DNA of 64,000 bases, from NCBI GenBank assembly GCA_036307825.1, contig JAXJWW010000082.1, positions 1-64,000 of the forward strand. Reading direction: 5' to 3'. Positions 17,941 through 25,732 of this stretch are shown one piece after another. The notes under the pieces are model-generated. The model saw only the letters and a program-made list of their open reading frames with translations. It was not told the origin of the DNA and searched no databases. Position 1 is the stretch's first letter. Each line of letters begins with the position of its first letter. The stretch comes from RGIG9060 sp036307825 (GTDB lineage: Bacteria; Spirochaetota; Spirochaetia; Treponematales; Treponemataceae). A program made the position numbers and the translations under genes.

Positions 17941-18705
17941 TTATGCAGCTTGATATGGGCGAATTTTTATATCACCAAACATACGATTTTGATAAATCGA
18001 TGCCATCTTGAATTTTACAGCTTCAAGCAAGGCCATAAAAGCACAAACAATATCAAGAAGATTTTCTTTTCGAACAATCAATTCTGTAAAAGAACATTCA
18101 CCGTTATTTTCGAGAAGTTCGTTCATCAATGTAATTTTTTCGCTTACAGAAATTTCTTCGTACATATCAAGAATTTTTTCTGCTGAATAAGAAGAAATCA
18201 AACTAGAGAAAGTTTTTAACAAATCCCAAGTATCAACTTTTTCCCACAATTCTTCTTCTTCAAATGGTAAAACTCGTTGAATTCGTTTTCTTTCAAAACT
18301 CCATTCTGATTCTTCTTCTTTTTCTTCCATAAGGTTAGAAAGTTTCTTGAATTTTTGATATTCAATCAATTTATCAACAAGCTCCTGACGAGGATCTTCA
18401 ATTTCTTCACCTTCAAATGAAACTTCCATAGGAAGAAGCATTCTAGATTTTATGTACAACAAGTCTGCTGCCATTGCATAAAATTCAGTTAAATTTCCTA
18501 AATCAGTTGTAACAGCATAATCAAGATATTCTAAGAATTGTTCTGTAATTTCTGCAATTGGAATATCGTAAATATTTATTTCATTTTTCTTGATTAAATA
18601 ATGTAAAACATCAAGAGGTTCTTCTCTATCTCCAACCACAAATTTTTGTTTTTCAGTTGTAATAGTTGTTTCTGATGTGAGTTCAAGTTCGTTTTCTGGA
18701 ATCAT
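17941..18705 (-). CDS. scpA: Segregation and condensation protein A (kleisin)
   Basis: ScpA is the kleisin that closes the SMC ring in chromosome condensation and segregation. The 254-residue protein has the N-terminal signature EPLDVLHYLIKKNEINIYDIPIAEITEQFLEYL and AADLLYIKSRMLLP, an acidic middle, and a C-terminal winged-helix region (SFTELIV ... LDIVCAFMALLEAVKFKMASIYQ). AAGGGG lies 8 bases before the ATG. A TATAAT -10 box (complement at 18727-18732), with only a weak -35, lies between folK and this gene, so the scpA-rpsA operon may have its own promoter. Confidence 0.95.
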   Translation of the reverse strand: MIPENELELTSETTITTEKQKFVVGDREEPLDVLHYLIKKNEINIYDIPIAEITEQFLEYLDYAVTTDLGNLTEFYAMAADLLYIKSRMLLPMEVSFEGEEIEDPRQELVDKLIEYQKFKKLSNLMEEKEEESEWSFERKRIQRVLPFEEEELWEKVDTWDLLKTFSSLISSYSAEKILDMYEEISVSEKITLMNELLENNGECSFTELIVRKENLLDIVCAFMALLEAVKFKMASIYQNRMFGDIKIRPYQAA

Positions 18706-18735
18706 AGGATTTCCCCTTAAAAATTTATTATAAAA

Positions 18736-19263
18736 TCACAAGGGAAATTTTGAAAAAAACTTTACCCCTTGATCTGGAAGATTTTGCAAATAATCGCTAT
18801 AAAATGCTCCACTTATAGGTTCGGCATATTTAGGAAAAATCTCAAGTAAAGGAATCAAAACAAATTGCCTTTCTTTCAAATTTTTATGGGGAATTTCAAG
18901 ATTTTCTGTTTTTACAATTTTGTTTCCAAAAAGTTCTATATCAATATCTAAAGTTCTAGGCCCTTTGAAAATTTCTTTTTCACGATTTCGTCCAAAAGTC
19001 GCTTCGATTTGATTAACTTGTTTTAAAAGTTCTTCTGGGGAATTTTGATAAAAACCACAAACAACCATATTATAAAAATCCTGCTGATTTTCATAATACA
19101 TCGCTTTTGTTTTGTAAATCGAAGAAAATTTAGCTGTTTTAGGCTCAAGGATTTTTTCTAATTCAGAACAAGCAAAAGTTAAAATTTCCACAGGAGAAAA
19201 TTCTTTTTCCTTTTGCTTAAGAACTGAATTTGAACCTAAACCTAAAACAACCAATTCACTCAT
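18736..19263 (-). CDS. folK: HPPK: 6-hydroxymethyl-dihydropterin pyrophosphokinase
   Basis: Transfers pyrophosphate from ATP to hydroxymethyl-dihydropterin in folate synthesis. The 175-residue protein starts with VVLGLGSN, has QDFYNMVV near residue 61, and the signature GPRTLDIDIELFG near 100-112 with the two metal-binding aspartates. IPHKNLKERQFVLIPLLEI follows. It starts 2 bases after recA. No other folate gene is in the window. Confidence 0.93.
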   Translation of the reverse strand: MSELVVLGLGSNSVLKQKEKEFSPVEILTFACSELEKILEPKTAKFSSIYKTKAMYYENQQDFYNMVVCGFYQNSPEELLKQVNQIEATFGRNREKEIFKGPRTLDIDIELFGNKIVKTENLEIPHKNLKERQFVLIPLLEIFPKYAEPISGAFYSDYLQNLPDQGVKFFSKFPL

Positions 19264-19265
19264 AA

Positions 19266-20402
19266 TTAAAACAAACCACCTGTTGTTTCTGTAGGTGCAG
19301 GTTTTTCTGTTTTTTCAGCTTTTGCTTTTTTTTCAGTTTTTTCTTCGGCTTTTTTGTTTTTTAACACTTGCCCCGGAAAAAGTTTTTGTCTAATTTGATT
19401 TTCAACATCAACAGCAAAATCTTTATGCTCTGTCAAGAAGTTAATTGCACTTTCTTTTCCTTGACCAACTTTTTCTGTAGGAGTTGCATACCAAGCACCT
19501 TTTTTATCGATAAATCCATGTTTTACAGCAGAATCTAAAAGACTTGCCACATGAGAAATACCTTTTCCAAAGTAAATATCTAATTCAGCTTTTCTAAAAG
19601 GAGGAGCAACTTTATTTTTTACAACTTTTACACGAACTCTGTTACCAACAGCATCTTCTTCGCCTTTTGCATCGATAGATTCAATTCGTCTAACTTCAAG
19701 TCGCACAGAAGAATAGAATTTAAGAGCATTACCACCTGTTGTTGTTTCTGGATTTCCAAACATAACACCAATTTTCATACGAATTTGGTTGATGAAAATT
19801 AAAATACAGTTTGATTTTCCGATAATTGCAGTTAATTTTCGTAAGGCTTGGCTCATAAGACGAGCTTGAAGTCCCATGTGAGAGTCCCCCATATCGCCTT
19901 CAATTTCGGCTTGTGGAGTAAGCGCTGCAACTGAGTCCACAACAATTACATCTACAGCCCCGGAACGAACCAAACTTTCTGCAATTTCAAGAGCTTGTTC
20001 CCCTGTATCTGGCTGAGAAACCCAAAGTTCATCAATGTTAACACCAAGATTTTTTGCATAAACTGGATCAAGAGCATGTTCTGCATCAATAAAAGCTGCA
20101 ATTCCACCTAATTTTTGAGATTCAGCAATTGCGTGCAAAGCCAAAGTTGTTTTACCTGAAGATTCAGGTCCGTAAATTTCGATAATTCTTCCCTTTGGAT
20201 AACCACCAATACCTAAAGCTTCGTCCAAAAGAATTGAACCACTTGGCACAACTTCTATTCCTTCTGCATTTGCAGAAGTTCCTAATTTCATCAAAGAACC
20301 TTGACCAAACTGCTTTTCAATTTGAAGTCTAGCAGCTTCTAAAGCCTTTAATTTTTCTGAAGCATCTTCTGATGCACTAAAATCATTCATTACTTTTGCC
20401 AC
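19266..20402 (-). CDS. recA: Recombinase RecA
   Basis: The strand-exchange ATPase of homologous recombination and co-regulator of the SOS response. The 378-residue protein has Walker A GPESSGKTT at 78-86, GVNIDELWVSQPDTGEQALEI, Walker B VDVIVVDSVAALTP, the DNA-binding loop 2 region (NQIRMKIGVMFGNPETTTGGNALKFY) and a Lys/Glu/Ala-rich tail ending ETTGGLF. The GTG at 20402 gives the usual MAK start and has GGGAGG 9 bases upstream; an ATG four codons later with AAGG is a weaker alternative. No LexA-type box is seen upstream. folK follows 2 bases downstream. Confidence 0.98.
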   Translation of the reverse strand: MAKVMNDFSASEDASEKLKALEAARLQIEKQFGQGSLMKLGTSANAEGIEVVPSGSILLDEALGIGGYPKGRIIEIYGPESSGKTTLALHAIAESQKLGGIAAFIDAEHALDPVYAKNLGVNIDELWVSQPDTGEQALEIAESLVRSGAVDVIVVDSVAALTPQAEIEGDMGDSHMGLQARLMSQALRKLTAIIGKSNCILIFINQIRMKIGVMFGNPETTTGGNALKFYSSVRLEVRRIESIDAKGEEDAVGNRVRVKVVKNKVAPPFRKAELDIYFGKGISHVASLLDSAVKHGFIDKKGAWYATPTEKVGQGKESAINFLTEHKDFAVDVENQIRQKLFPGQVLKNKKAEEKTEKKAKAEKTEKPAPTETTGGLF

Positions 20403-20487
20403 CTTATTTTCCCTCCCGTATATATAATAGGTGTAAATATTGAAAATAAATCTATTTTATAAAAAAAATTAATTTTTTTTTATTTTT

Positions 20488-21576
20488 TTATAATTTTTCG
20501 CCAGTTAAAGGTTGATAAACAGCCTTTCCTAACAAAAGCAATCTTCCATCATTAATACTAATTTTTGCAAGAACTTTTAATGGTTTTTCCGGATTTACAG
20601 AAATTTCAGAAGAAATTTGCAAAGGAGCAATTCCTTCGATTTTCTTCATATCTTCGTAACCTACAAGTAAATCTGCATTAAAAAAGTTTTCGTTAGAAAT
20701 TACATTTGTAACTCGACCTGTCCAAATTACATAACAATCTTGATACAAATGCAAATCTTTAGAAACTTCAGCAAAAGTATACTGTTCTAACTTAGTATCA
20801 AAAACAGGCTCTTCAAGATAATCCATTAACTGACGAGCTTTTTGACGAATAGATGCAGATGCGTTTGAATTTAACAAAATATTGATACAACGTTGAGCTT
20901 CGTTATCATTATAAGTATTGTAAAATCTTTTTGCATCTTCATATATATTTTCAACTTCACTTTGAGTTAAAATATATTTATAAACAGAACTTGCTGTATT
21001 TTTTTCTGTTAAATTTGATTTATCTTGATAAGTTAAACTAAAACTTGATAAATCAGCTCGGTTATTTAAAGTTATTAAAGGTCGGATAAGAAAAAATCCA
21101 CCAACAAGTAAAAACACAGAAGCTAAAGAAATCAAAATATGTGGTAAAAATGATTTTCTTGGAAGTTCCGGATAAAAAACCTTAATTTTTCCGTTGTAAT
21201 TCCATTCAGTAATTGTATCCACATCACCGTATTTTTCTAGCAACTTCAAAAATTTTTTAGGACGAGGATTTTCCGGTTCTAAATTTATAGCATCAACACA
21301 ATATTCAATTGCTTTTTCAATTCTACATTTTTTTAGAAACAAAACAGCTTGGCCTAAAATCAAATTTACATCATTCATTTTGATATGACGAGCACTTTGA
21401 AAATATTCTTCACATCCACCAATATCACCTTGATACAAGCAAGCAACTCCTAGAATATAGAAAAACTGAAAAGACTGTCTATATTCCATAATATGAGGCT
21501 CTAATAAATTTATTACTTTTGAAAACTGCCTTTTTTTTAAATATTTGCGAGCAGTATCAAATAAACTTTTTGCCAT
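20488..21576 (-). CDS. TPR protein with a single membrane helix
   Basis: 362 residues. Residues 1-115 hold TPR-like helix pairs (FDTARKYLKKRQFSKVINLL; GVACLYQGDIGGCEEYFQSA; ILGQAVLFLKKCRIEKAIEYCVDAI), facing the cytoplasm. One membrane helix lies near 143-165 (LPHILISLASVFLLVGGFFLI). The C-terminal 190 residues are probably periplasmic, start with a second helical region and end in a beta-rich domain with no name I recognise. It starts 1 base after the preceding secreted protein gene, so 23932-20488 is one operon of three envelope proteins. Function unknown; a scaffold role is likely. Confidence 0.75.
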   Translation of the reverse strand: MAKSLFDTARKYLKKRQFSKVINLLEPHIMEYRQSFQFFYILGVACLYQGDIGGCEEYFQSARHIKMNDVNLILGQAVLFLKKCRIEKAIEYCVDAINLEPENPRPKKFLKLLEKYGDVDTITEWNYNGKIKVFYPELPRKSFLPHILISLASVFLLVGGFFLIRPLITLNNRADLSSFSLTYQDKSNLTEKNTASSVYKYILTQSEVENIYEDAKRFYNTYNDNEAQRCINILLNSNASASIRQKARQLMDYLEEPVFDTKLEQYTFAEVSKDLHLYQDCYVIWTGRVTNVISNENFFNADLLVGYEDMKKIEGIAPLQISSEISVNPEKPLKVLAKISINDGRLLLLGKAVYQPLTGEKL

Positions 21577-22989
21577 TTACTGTTCCAATATCTCCAAGAT
21601 TGCATCCAATTCTGTATGCAAATACAAAATCCTAACAGCATCATATAATTCAGGATTTTTTTCTAATTCTTCAATTTCCTTAATTAACTCAGCAACATAA
21701 TCTAAATTCAATTTATCAGGAGTAATTTCCACATAAGGAAGGTTGCCTTCATCATAGGAAACATCTTCTTGATATTCAACATCAGTTGTATCATTTGCTA
21801 AAGAATCATCTGTAGATTCTTCAAAAGTAAAATCCTCTTCAATAGGTTCACTTTCAACAAAGTCTTCTTCAACTTCATCTTCAACTTCTTCTACAATATC
21901 CGCTTGAATATCTTCTACAATTTCTTCGTTATTTTCAACTTTTTCTGAGCCTTCGGAAACAGAAACAACTTCTTCTTGTTCTTCTTCCTTTTTACCTTTC
22001 TTTTTAGATTTATCTTTTTTATCATTTTCAGCTTCGTCTTCTGTTGAAACAACAACATACTCAATAACTTCTTCAGCTATTAATTTATCAGACTCTGCAA
22101 CGAAAGAAGCACTTTGTAAAGCTTTTCCACTTGTAAAGAAATTTGAAGTTACATCACTTGGCTCAACAGTACCTGTAGCACCACTTATATAAAATCGAAC
22201 ACCAAATGTTTGTCCTGAAGCAACTTTATAATTTCCCCATGTTACACCAACTGCGGAATCATTAATTAAAAAAAGTGAATTAAAACCTCTACCAGGAACA
22301 ATTTTTGGAAGCCAAGAATCAACTTTTAGAATATCACGATTTGCTACAACAACTGAACTTGGATGAGTTATAGTTTCTCCGTCAAGTAAAAACTTAATAG
22401 AATTTATACCGTCTGAAGATTTAATCCATCTATCTACATACATTGAATTAAATAAAACTTCCGAATTGATAGAATTCATATTGCTTGTAGAAAAATGAGA
22501 AATCGTATTTTCACCAAAAATAGTATCAAACACTCCTCTCAAACTATAAACATTTGTTTTTTTTGAAATATTCTTTACCAAAATATCAACAACAACTAAA
22601 TCAGAATCTTCTGTAAACATACCTGTTTCTGAAGAAACAAAAGAAAAAATGTAATTAACTTCTGCAACATTTTTGATATTGTATGTAATTACAGCATTAT
22701 TTGAAGTCATATTTTGAACAACAGGAACACCACCTAACTTTGAAAGAGGATAAACTCTTGAACCGGCCTTTAGATATAAAAGAGTTCCTGATGAATTATC
22801 TAAGGGATTAAAAATTGGAATATATTTATTACCTGTTTCGTTTAACATTGATAAAGTGAAGGTTCCTGATTTTTCGTGTAATTCCATTCGATAGATACCA
22901 AAAACACCTTCATAATCTTTTGCTATACCAAAAGAAACTAAGCAAAAAAACAAAAGAGTAACAAAAATAGATTTTTTAATTAGTTTCAT
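21577..22989 (-). CDS. Secreted protein with a long acidic linker
   Basis: 470 residues. A signal peptide (IKKSIFVTLLFFCLVSFGIA-KD) is followed by a beta-rich domain of about 300 residues. Residues 310-425 form a very acidic low-complexity region full of Glu, Asp, Val and Ser with a short Lys-rich patch (DKSKKKGKKEEEQEE), ending in a predicted helix. The ATG overlaps the previous gene by 14 bases, with GGGAGTG upstream, so translation is coupled. It lies between two TPR-containing envelope proteins. I do not recognise a domain; an outer-surface or periplasmic structural protein is plausible. Confidence 0.75.
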   Translation of the reverse strand: MKLIKKSIFVTLLFFCLVSFGIAKDYEGVFGIYRMELHEKSGTFTLSMLNETGNKYIPIFNPLDNSSGTLLYLKAGSRVYPLSKLGGVPVVQNMTSNNAVITYNIKNVAEVNYIFSFVSSETGMFTEDSDLVVVDILVKNISKKTNVYSLRGVFDTIFGENTISHFSTSNMNSINSEVLFNSMYVDRWIKSSDGINSIKFLLDGETITHPSSVVVANRDILKVDSWLPKIVPGRGFNSLFLINDSAVGVTWGNYKVASGQTFGVRFYISGATGTVEPSDVTSNFFTSGKALQSASFVAESDKLIAEEVIEYVVVSTEDEAENDKKDKSKKKGKKEEEQEEVVSVSEGSEKVENNEEIVEDIQADIVEEVEDEVEEDFVESEPIEEDFTFEESTDDSLANDTTDVEYQEDVSYDEGNLPYVEITPDKLNLDYVAELIKEIEELEKNPELYDAVRILYLHTELDAILEILEQ

Positions 22990-23932
22990 TTAATTCACTC
23001 CCTGAATCATTTTGATTATTTTGAACTTCTAAATCTAAAGCTTCTTGTATCAATTGAGCTTTTCGTTTTAAAGCTTCAATATCTTGTAAGGATTTTAGTC
23101 TTTCAGATTCTTTTTCTAAATTAAGTTGATTAATTTGTTCTTGTAATTCATTATAGTTTTTTTCTAAATCTGCATATTTTGCTTCTAAATTTGATTTTTC
23201 TGTTCTGATGATATCTAATTCAGACTGAGATTTTTTTAAGTTATCATTTGCAATTCTTAACTGATTTCGTAAGCCGATAGATTCTTCAGTGTTATATTGT
23301 TTGATTTGTCTATCATAATTTTCTTTTGAAGATATGTATTCTTCACCAGTTACTTTGAGTAAGTATAATAATTTTTCTTCTTTTTCACGCTGAACAATTA
23401 AATCAAGTCGATAAAGAGATTCAACATACTTTGGTGAATCAGGAAAATCTGTTACAACTCTTTCATAAAGACCTTTTGCTTCATCAAAATAATAGGAAGC
23501 ATAAAATGATTCAGCCATCCAGAATAATGCTGATGAAAAAAGTTCATTATCTTGATTATCAGCACAGAATTTTTGCAAAACAGAAATAGAATCTACATAT
23601 CGCCCTAAGTAATGTAATGCGCGTCCCATTTGGTAATCTACATAAACTTTGTATTCGCTAGTTGGATAAAGATTACAAAAAGTTTTACCGTCTTTTAAAA
23701 CATCTTGATAGTTTCCGTTAAACATTTCAGACATTACTAAAACATATAAAACTTCTGGAGTTGAAGATTCAGGAATTGACACTGCATTTTTTAATAACAA
23801 AATCGCAGATTCCCAATTTCCATCTTTATATGCTTGTAAACCTTTATTCAAATAATCATCAGTTGTAACTTGTGTTATTCCAAAAGAAATACACACAAAA
23901 CAAAGAACCAAAAGGGCTATAATCTTTTTCAT
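22976..23932 (-). CDS. Periplasmic TPR / coiled-coil protein
   Basis: 318 residues with a signal peptide (MKKIIALLVLCFVCISFGITQ). Tandem TPR units cover about residues 25-190 (NKGLQAYKDGNWESAILLLKNA; YQMGRALHYLGRYVDSISVLQKF; FWMAESFYASYYFDEAKGLYERV). The rest is a long coiled coil (about 205-300) with heptad Leu and Glu. The TPR pattern resembles CpoB/YbgF- and BamD-like proteins, but the coiled coil is C-terminal, so it is not a simple orthologue. It lies 3 bases after rpe and is cotranscribed with the two envelope proteins downstream. Confidence 0.75.
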   Translation of the reverse strand: MKKIIALLVLCFVCISFGITQVTTDDYLNKGLQAYKDGNWESAILLLKNAVSIPESSTPEVLYVLVMSEMFNGNYQDVLKDGKTFCNLYPTSEYKVYVDYQMGRALHYLGRYVDSISVLQKFCADNQDNELFSSALFWMAESFYASYYFDEAKGLYERVVTDFPDSPKYVESLYRLDLIVQREKEEKLLYLLKVTGEEYISSKENYDRQIKQYNTEESIGLRNQLRIANDNLKKSQSELDIIRTEKSNLEAKYADLEKNYNELQEQINQLNLEKESERLKSLQDIEALKRKAQLIQEALDLEVQNNQNDSGSELNETN

Positions 23933-23935
23933 ACA

Positions 23936-24595
23936 TTACTCCCAAATATTAGCACAAAACTTTCCGTTCCATTCTAAGTTGCCAGAAAAAAATGAAGAAC
24001 CAGAAACAATCACTTCTGCACCAGCTTCAATTACAGAAGGAAGTGTCTTATCATTCACTCCACCATCTACAGATATTATATACCTAAAATCGTTTTCTTG
24101 GCGTATTTTTTTTAATTCATTTATCTTTTTTAAACATTCTGGAATAAGTTTTTGTCCACCATAACCAGGATTTACAGTCATAATCAAAACTAAATCCACA
24201 TAGGGCAAAATTTCTTTTATTGTATCTATAGAAGTTGAAGGTACAATACTAATTCCCGCTTTTGCTCCTAATTCTTTTATTTTTTGAACAATTCTATGAT
24301 GATGAACACTTGCTTCATAATGAAAAGTGATACAATCTGCCCCAGCTTGAACAAAAGTTTCGATTTGATTTTCTGGATGTTCAATCATTAAATGAACATC
24401 GAAAGGTAATTTTGTACATTTTCTAATTGAACTAACCACTGGCTGCCCAAATGAAATCTGAGGTACAAAAATTCCATCCATAACATCAATGTGAACCAAA
24501 GATGCTCCTGAATCTTCAATTTTTTTTATATCTTCTGCCAAATTAGAGAAATCAGCAGATAATAAAGATGGCGCTAAAACGGGTAAATCTAACAT
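23936..24595 (-). CDS. rpe: Ribulose-phosphate 3-epimerase
   Basis: Interconverts ribulose 5-phosphate and xylulose 5-phosphate in the pentose phosphate pathway. The 219-residue TIM barrel starts LAPSLLSADFSNL and has HIDVMDGIFVPQISFG (metal site), PFDVHLMIEHPE, LVLIMTVNPGYGGQK, and the phosphate-binding end DGGVNDKTLP ... VIVSGSSFF. Length is normal. It is the first gene of a run with three envelope-protein genes and is divergent from the TPR gene at 24778. Confidence 0.97.
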   Translation of the reverse strand: MLDLPVLAPSLLSADFSNLAEDIKKIEDSGASLVHIDVMDGIFVPQISFGQPVVSSIRKCTKLPFDVHLMIEHPENQIETFVQAGADCITFHYEASVHHHRIVQKIKELGAKAGISIVPSTSIDTIKEILPYVDLVLIMTVNPGYGGQKLIPECLKKINELKKIRQENDFRYIISVDGGVNDKTLPSVIEAGAEVIVSGSSFFSGNLEWNGKFCANIWE

Positions 24596-24673
24596 TATTA
24601 TATAGTAACAAACAAGTTGAATAATGTACAGTATAATTATAAAAAAAAATTTTCAAATTTCTTAAAAAAAGTA

Positions 24674-24764
24674 TTGACTAAAAAATAAAAAAACTGTATA
24701 TATATTGCCCTTTTTTATCTAATTTTTATAACTTAATTGACTAAACCTCGCATTTCAGTATAAT
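24674..24764 (+). promoter_or_regulatory. Two tandem promoters upstream of the TPR-greA-vWA genes
   Basis: The distal promoter is TTGACT (24674-24679), 17 bases, TATATA (24697-24702). The proximal promoter is TTGACT (24737-24742), 16 bases, consensus TATAAT (24759-24764). The proximal one would start at about 24771, only 7 bases before the ATG at 24778, with no Shine-Dalgarno in between, so it yields a nearly leaderless mRNA. The distal one would give a leader of about 70 bases. Confidence 0.6.
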
Positions 24765-24777
24765 AGATTGTACAGAT

Positions 24778-25710
24778 ATGAGTTCACAATCAGAAAATAC
24801 AATTCAACAAGCCTATGATTTTCTCAAAGATGGTAATTATTCATCTGCAAGAGAAGTTTTAACAAACGCTCTTGTAAATGACCTCGAAAATCCTGAAATT
24901 TTGTTTGGATTGAAATGTATTAGTTTTTGGGATGAACACTTTTCTCATCTTACTGAAGACTCTAATTTATTTTCAAAAGGTGAACAACTTATATCAAACT
25001 GGAAAGAATTCATAGAATTAATTGAACAAGAAATACCTTTGCATGAATATTGTGTATATTCTATAAAAAAAGGAATTTTTACATATATTCTAGATATTTT
25101 TCAACAACTACTAAGAGAAAACGCTTCTTTTGATAAATCTACTATTTTTAGTAGAATTGGATTATGTTACAAACAATTAGGCGATTACGATACCGCTTTG
25201 CGTTTTCTTAGTGATGCAAATTTAATTAATCCTGAAAAAGCATCAATCTTGGCAGAAATGGCAGATTGTTATGCCTTATGTGGAGAAGAAAAAACTTCAA
25301 AAGTGCTTTTTAGAGAAGCGTTTTTTATCAATCCTCAGGATATTGATATTTCTTTACTTGAATCAAATCTTTTTTGTAAACTTTATGAAGAAATTGCAAA
25401 ATCAAGAAAAGATAAATCAATAATAGCTGAATGGTTTCCAGTAGAAGGAGTTTTACTTGGGGTTCTCAATGTAAAAAGAGAACTTAGAGCCTTGGAAGTT
25501 GGAAAATTAAAACAGAGTATTTATGCTCTTGAAACAGAATTAAAAAATGAAGGAGTAGAACCTTTAATAACTATTCCTCGTTTAATAAATAATTATTTTT
25601 GGCTTATCGATCATTACACAACAATACGAGAAGATAGATCAAAAATAACAGAAATTTTGCTAAAAATAAAATTACTGAATGCAGATGTATACGAAAGGTA
25701 CACCGTTTAG
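24778..25710 (+). CDS. Cytoplasmic TPR protein of unknown function
   Basis: 310 residues with no signal peptide. TPR-type pairs are visible at the start (QQAYDFLKDGNYSSAREVLTNAL) and in the middle (FSRIGLCYKQLGDYDTALRFLSDANLINPEKASILAEMADCYALCGEEKTSKVLFREAFFINP, given here as three consecutive helices pairs around residues 120-190). The C-terminal third is helical without a recognised motif. It is followed after 22 bases by the GreA fusion gene, whose N-terminus is also a helical-repeat region, so a joint role in transcription is possible but inferred. No ribosome-binding site lies before the ATG. Confidence 0.7.
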   Translation: MSSQSENTIQQAYDFLKDGNYSSAREVLTNALVNDLENPEILFGLKCISFWDEHFSHLTEDSNLFSKGEQLISNWKEFIELIEQEIPLHEYCVYSIKKGIFTYILDIFQQLLRENASFDKSTIFSRIGLCYKQLGDYDTALRFLSDANLINPEKASILAEMADCYALCGEEKTSKVLFREAFFINPQDIDISLLESNLFCKLYEEIAKSRKDKSIIAEWFPVEGVLLGVLNVKRELRALEVGKLKQSIYALETELKNEGVEPLITIPRLINNYFWLIDHYTTIREDRSKITEILLKIKLLNADVYERYTV

Positions 25711-25732
25711 TTTTCAGTTATAGGAGTTTTTT

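Noticed and set aside
20460..20485. AT-only palindrome upstream of the recA gene start
   Set aside because: Pure A/T with a poor stem; possible weak terminator for the upstream TPR gene, but not supportable.
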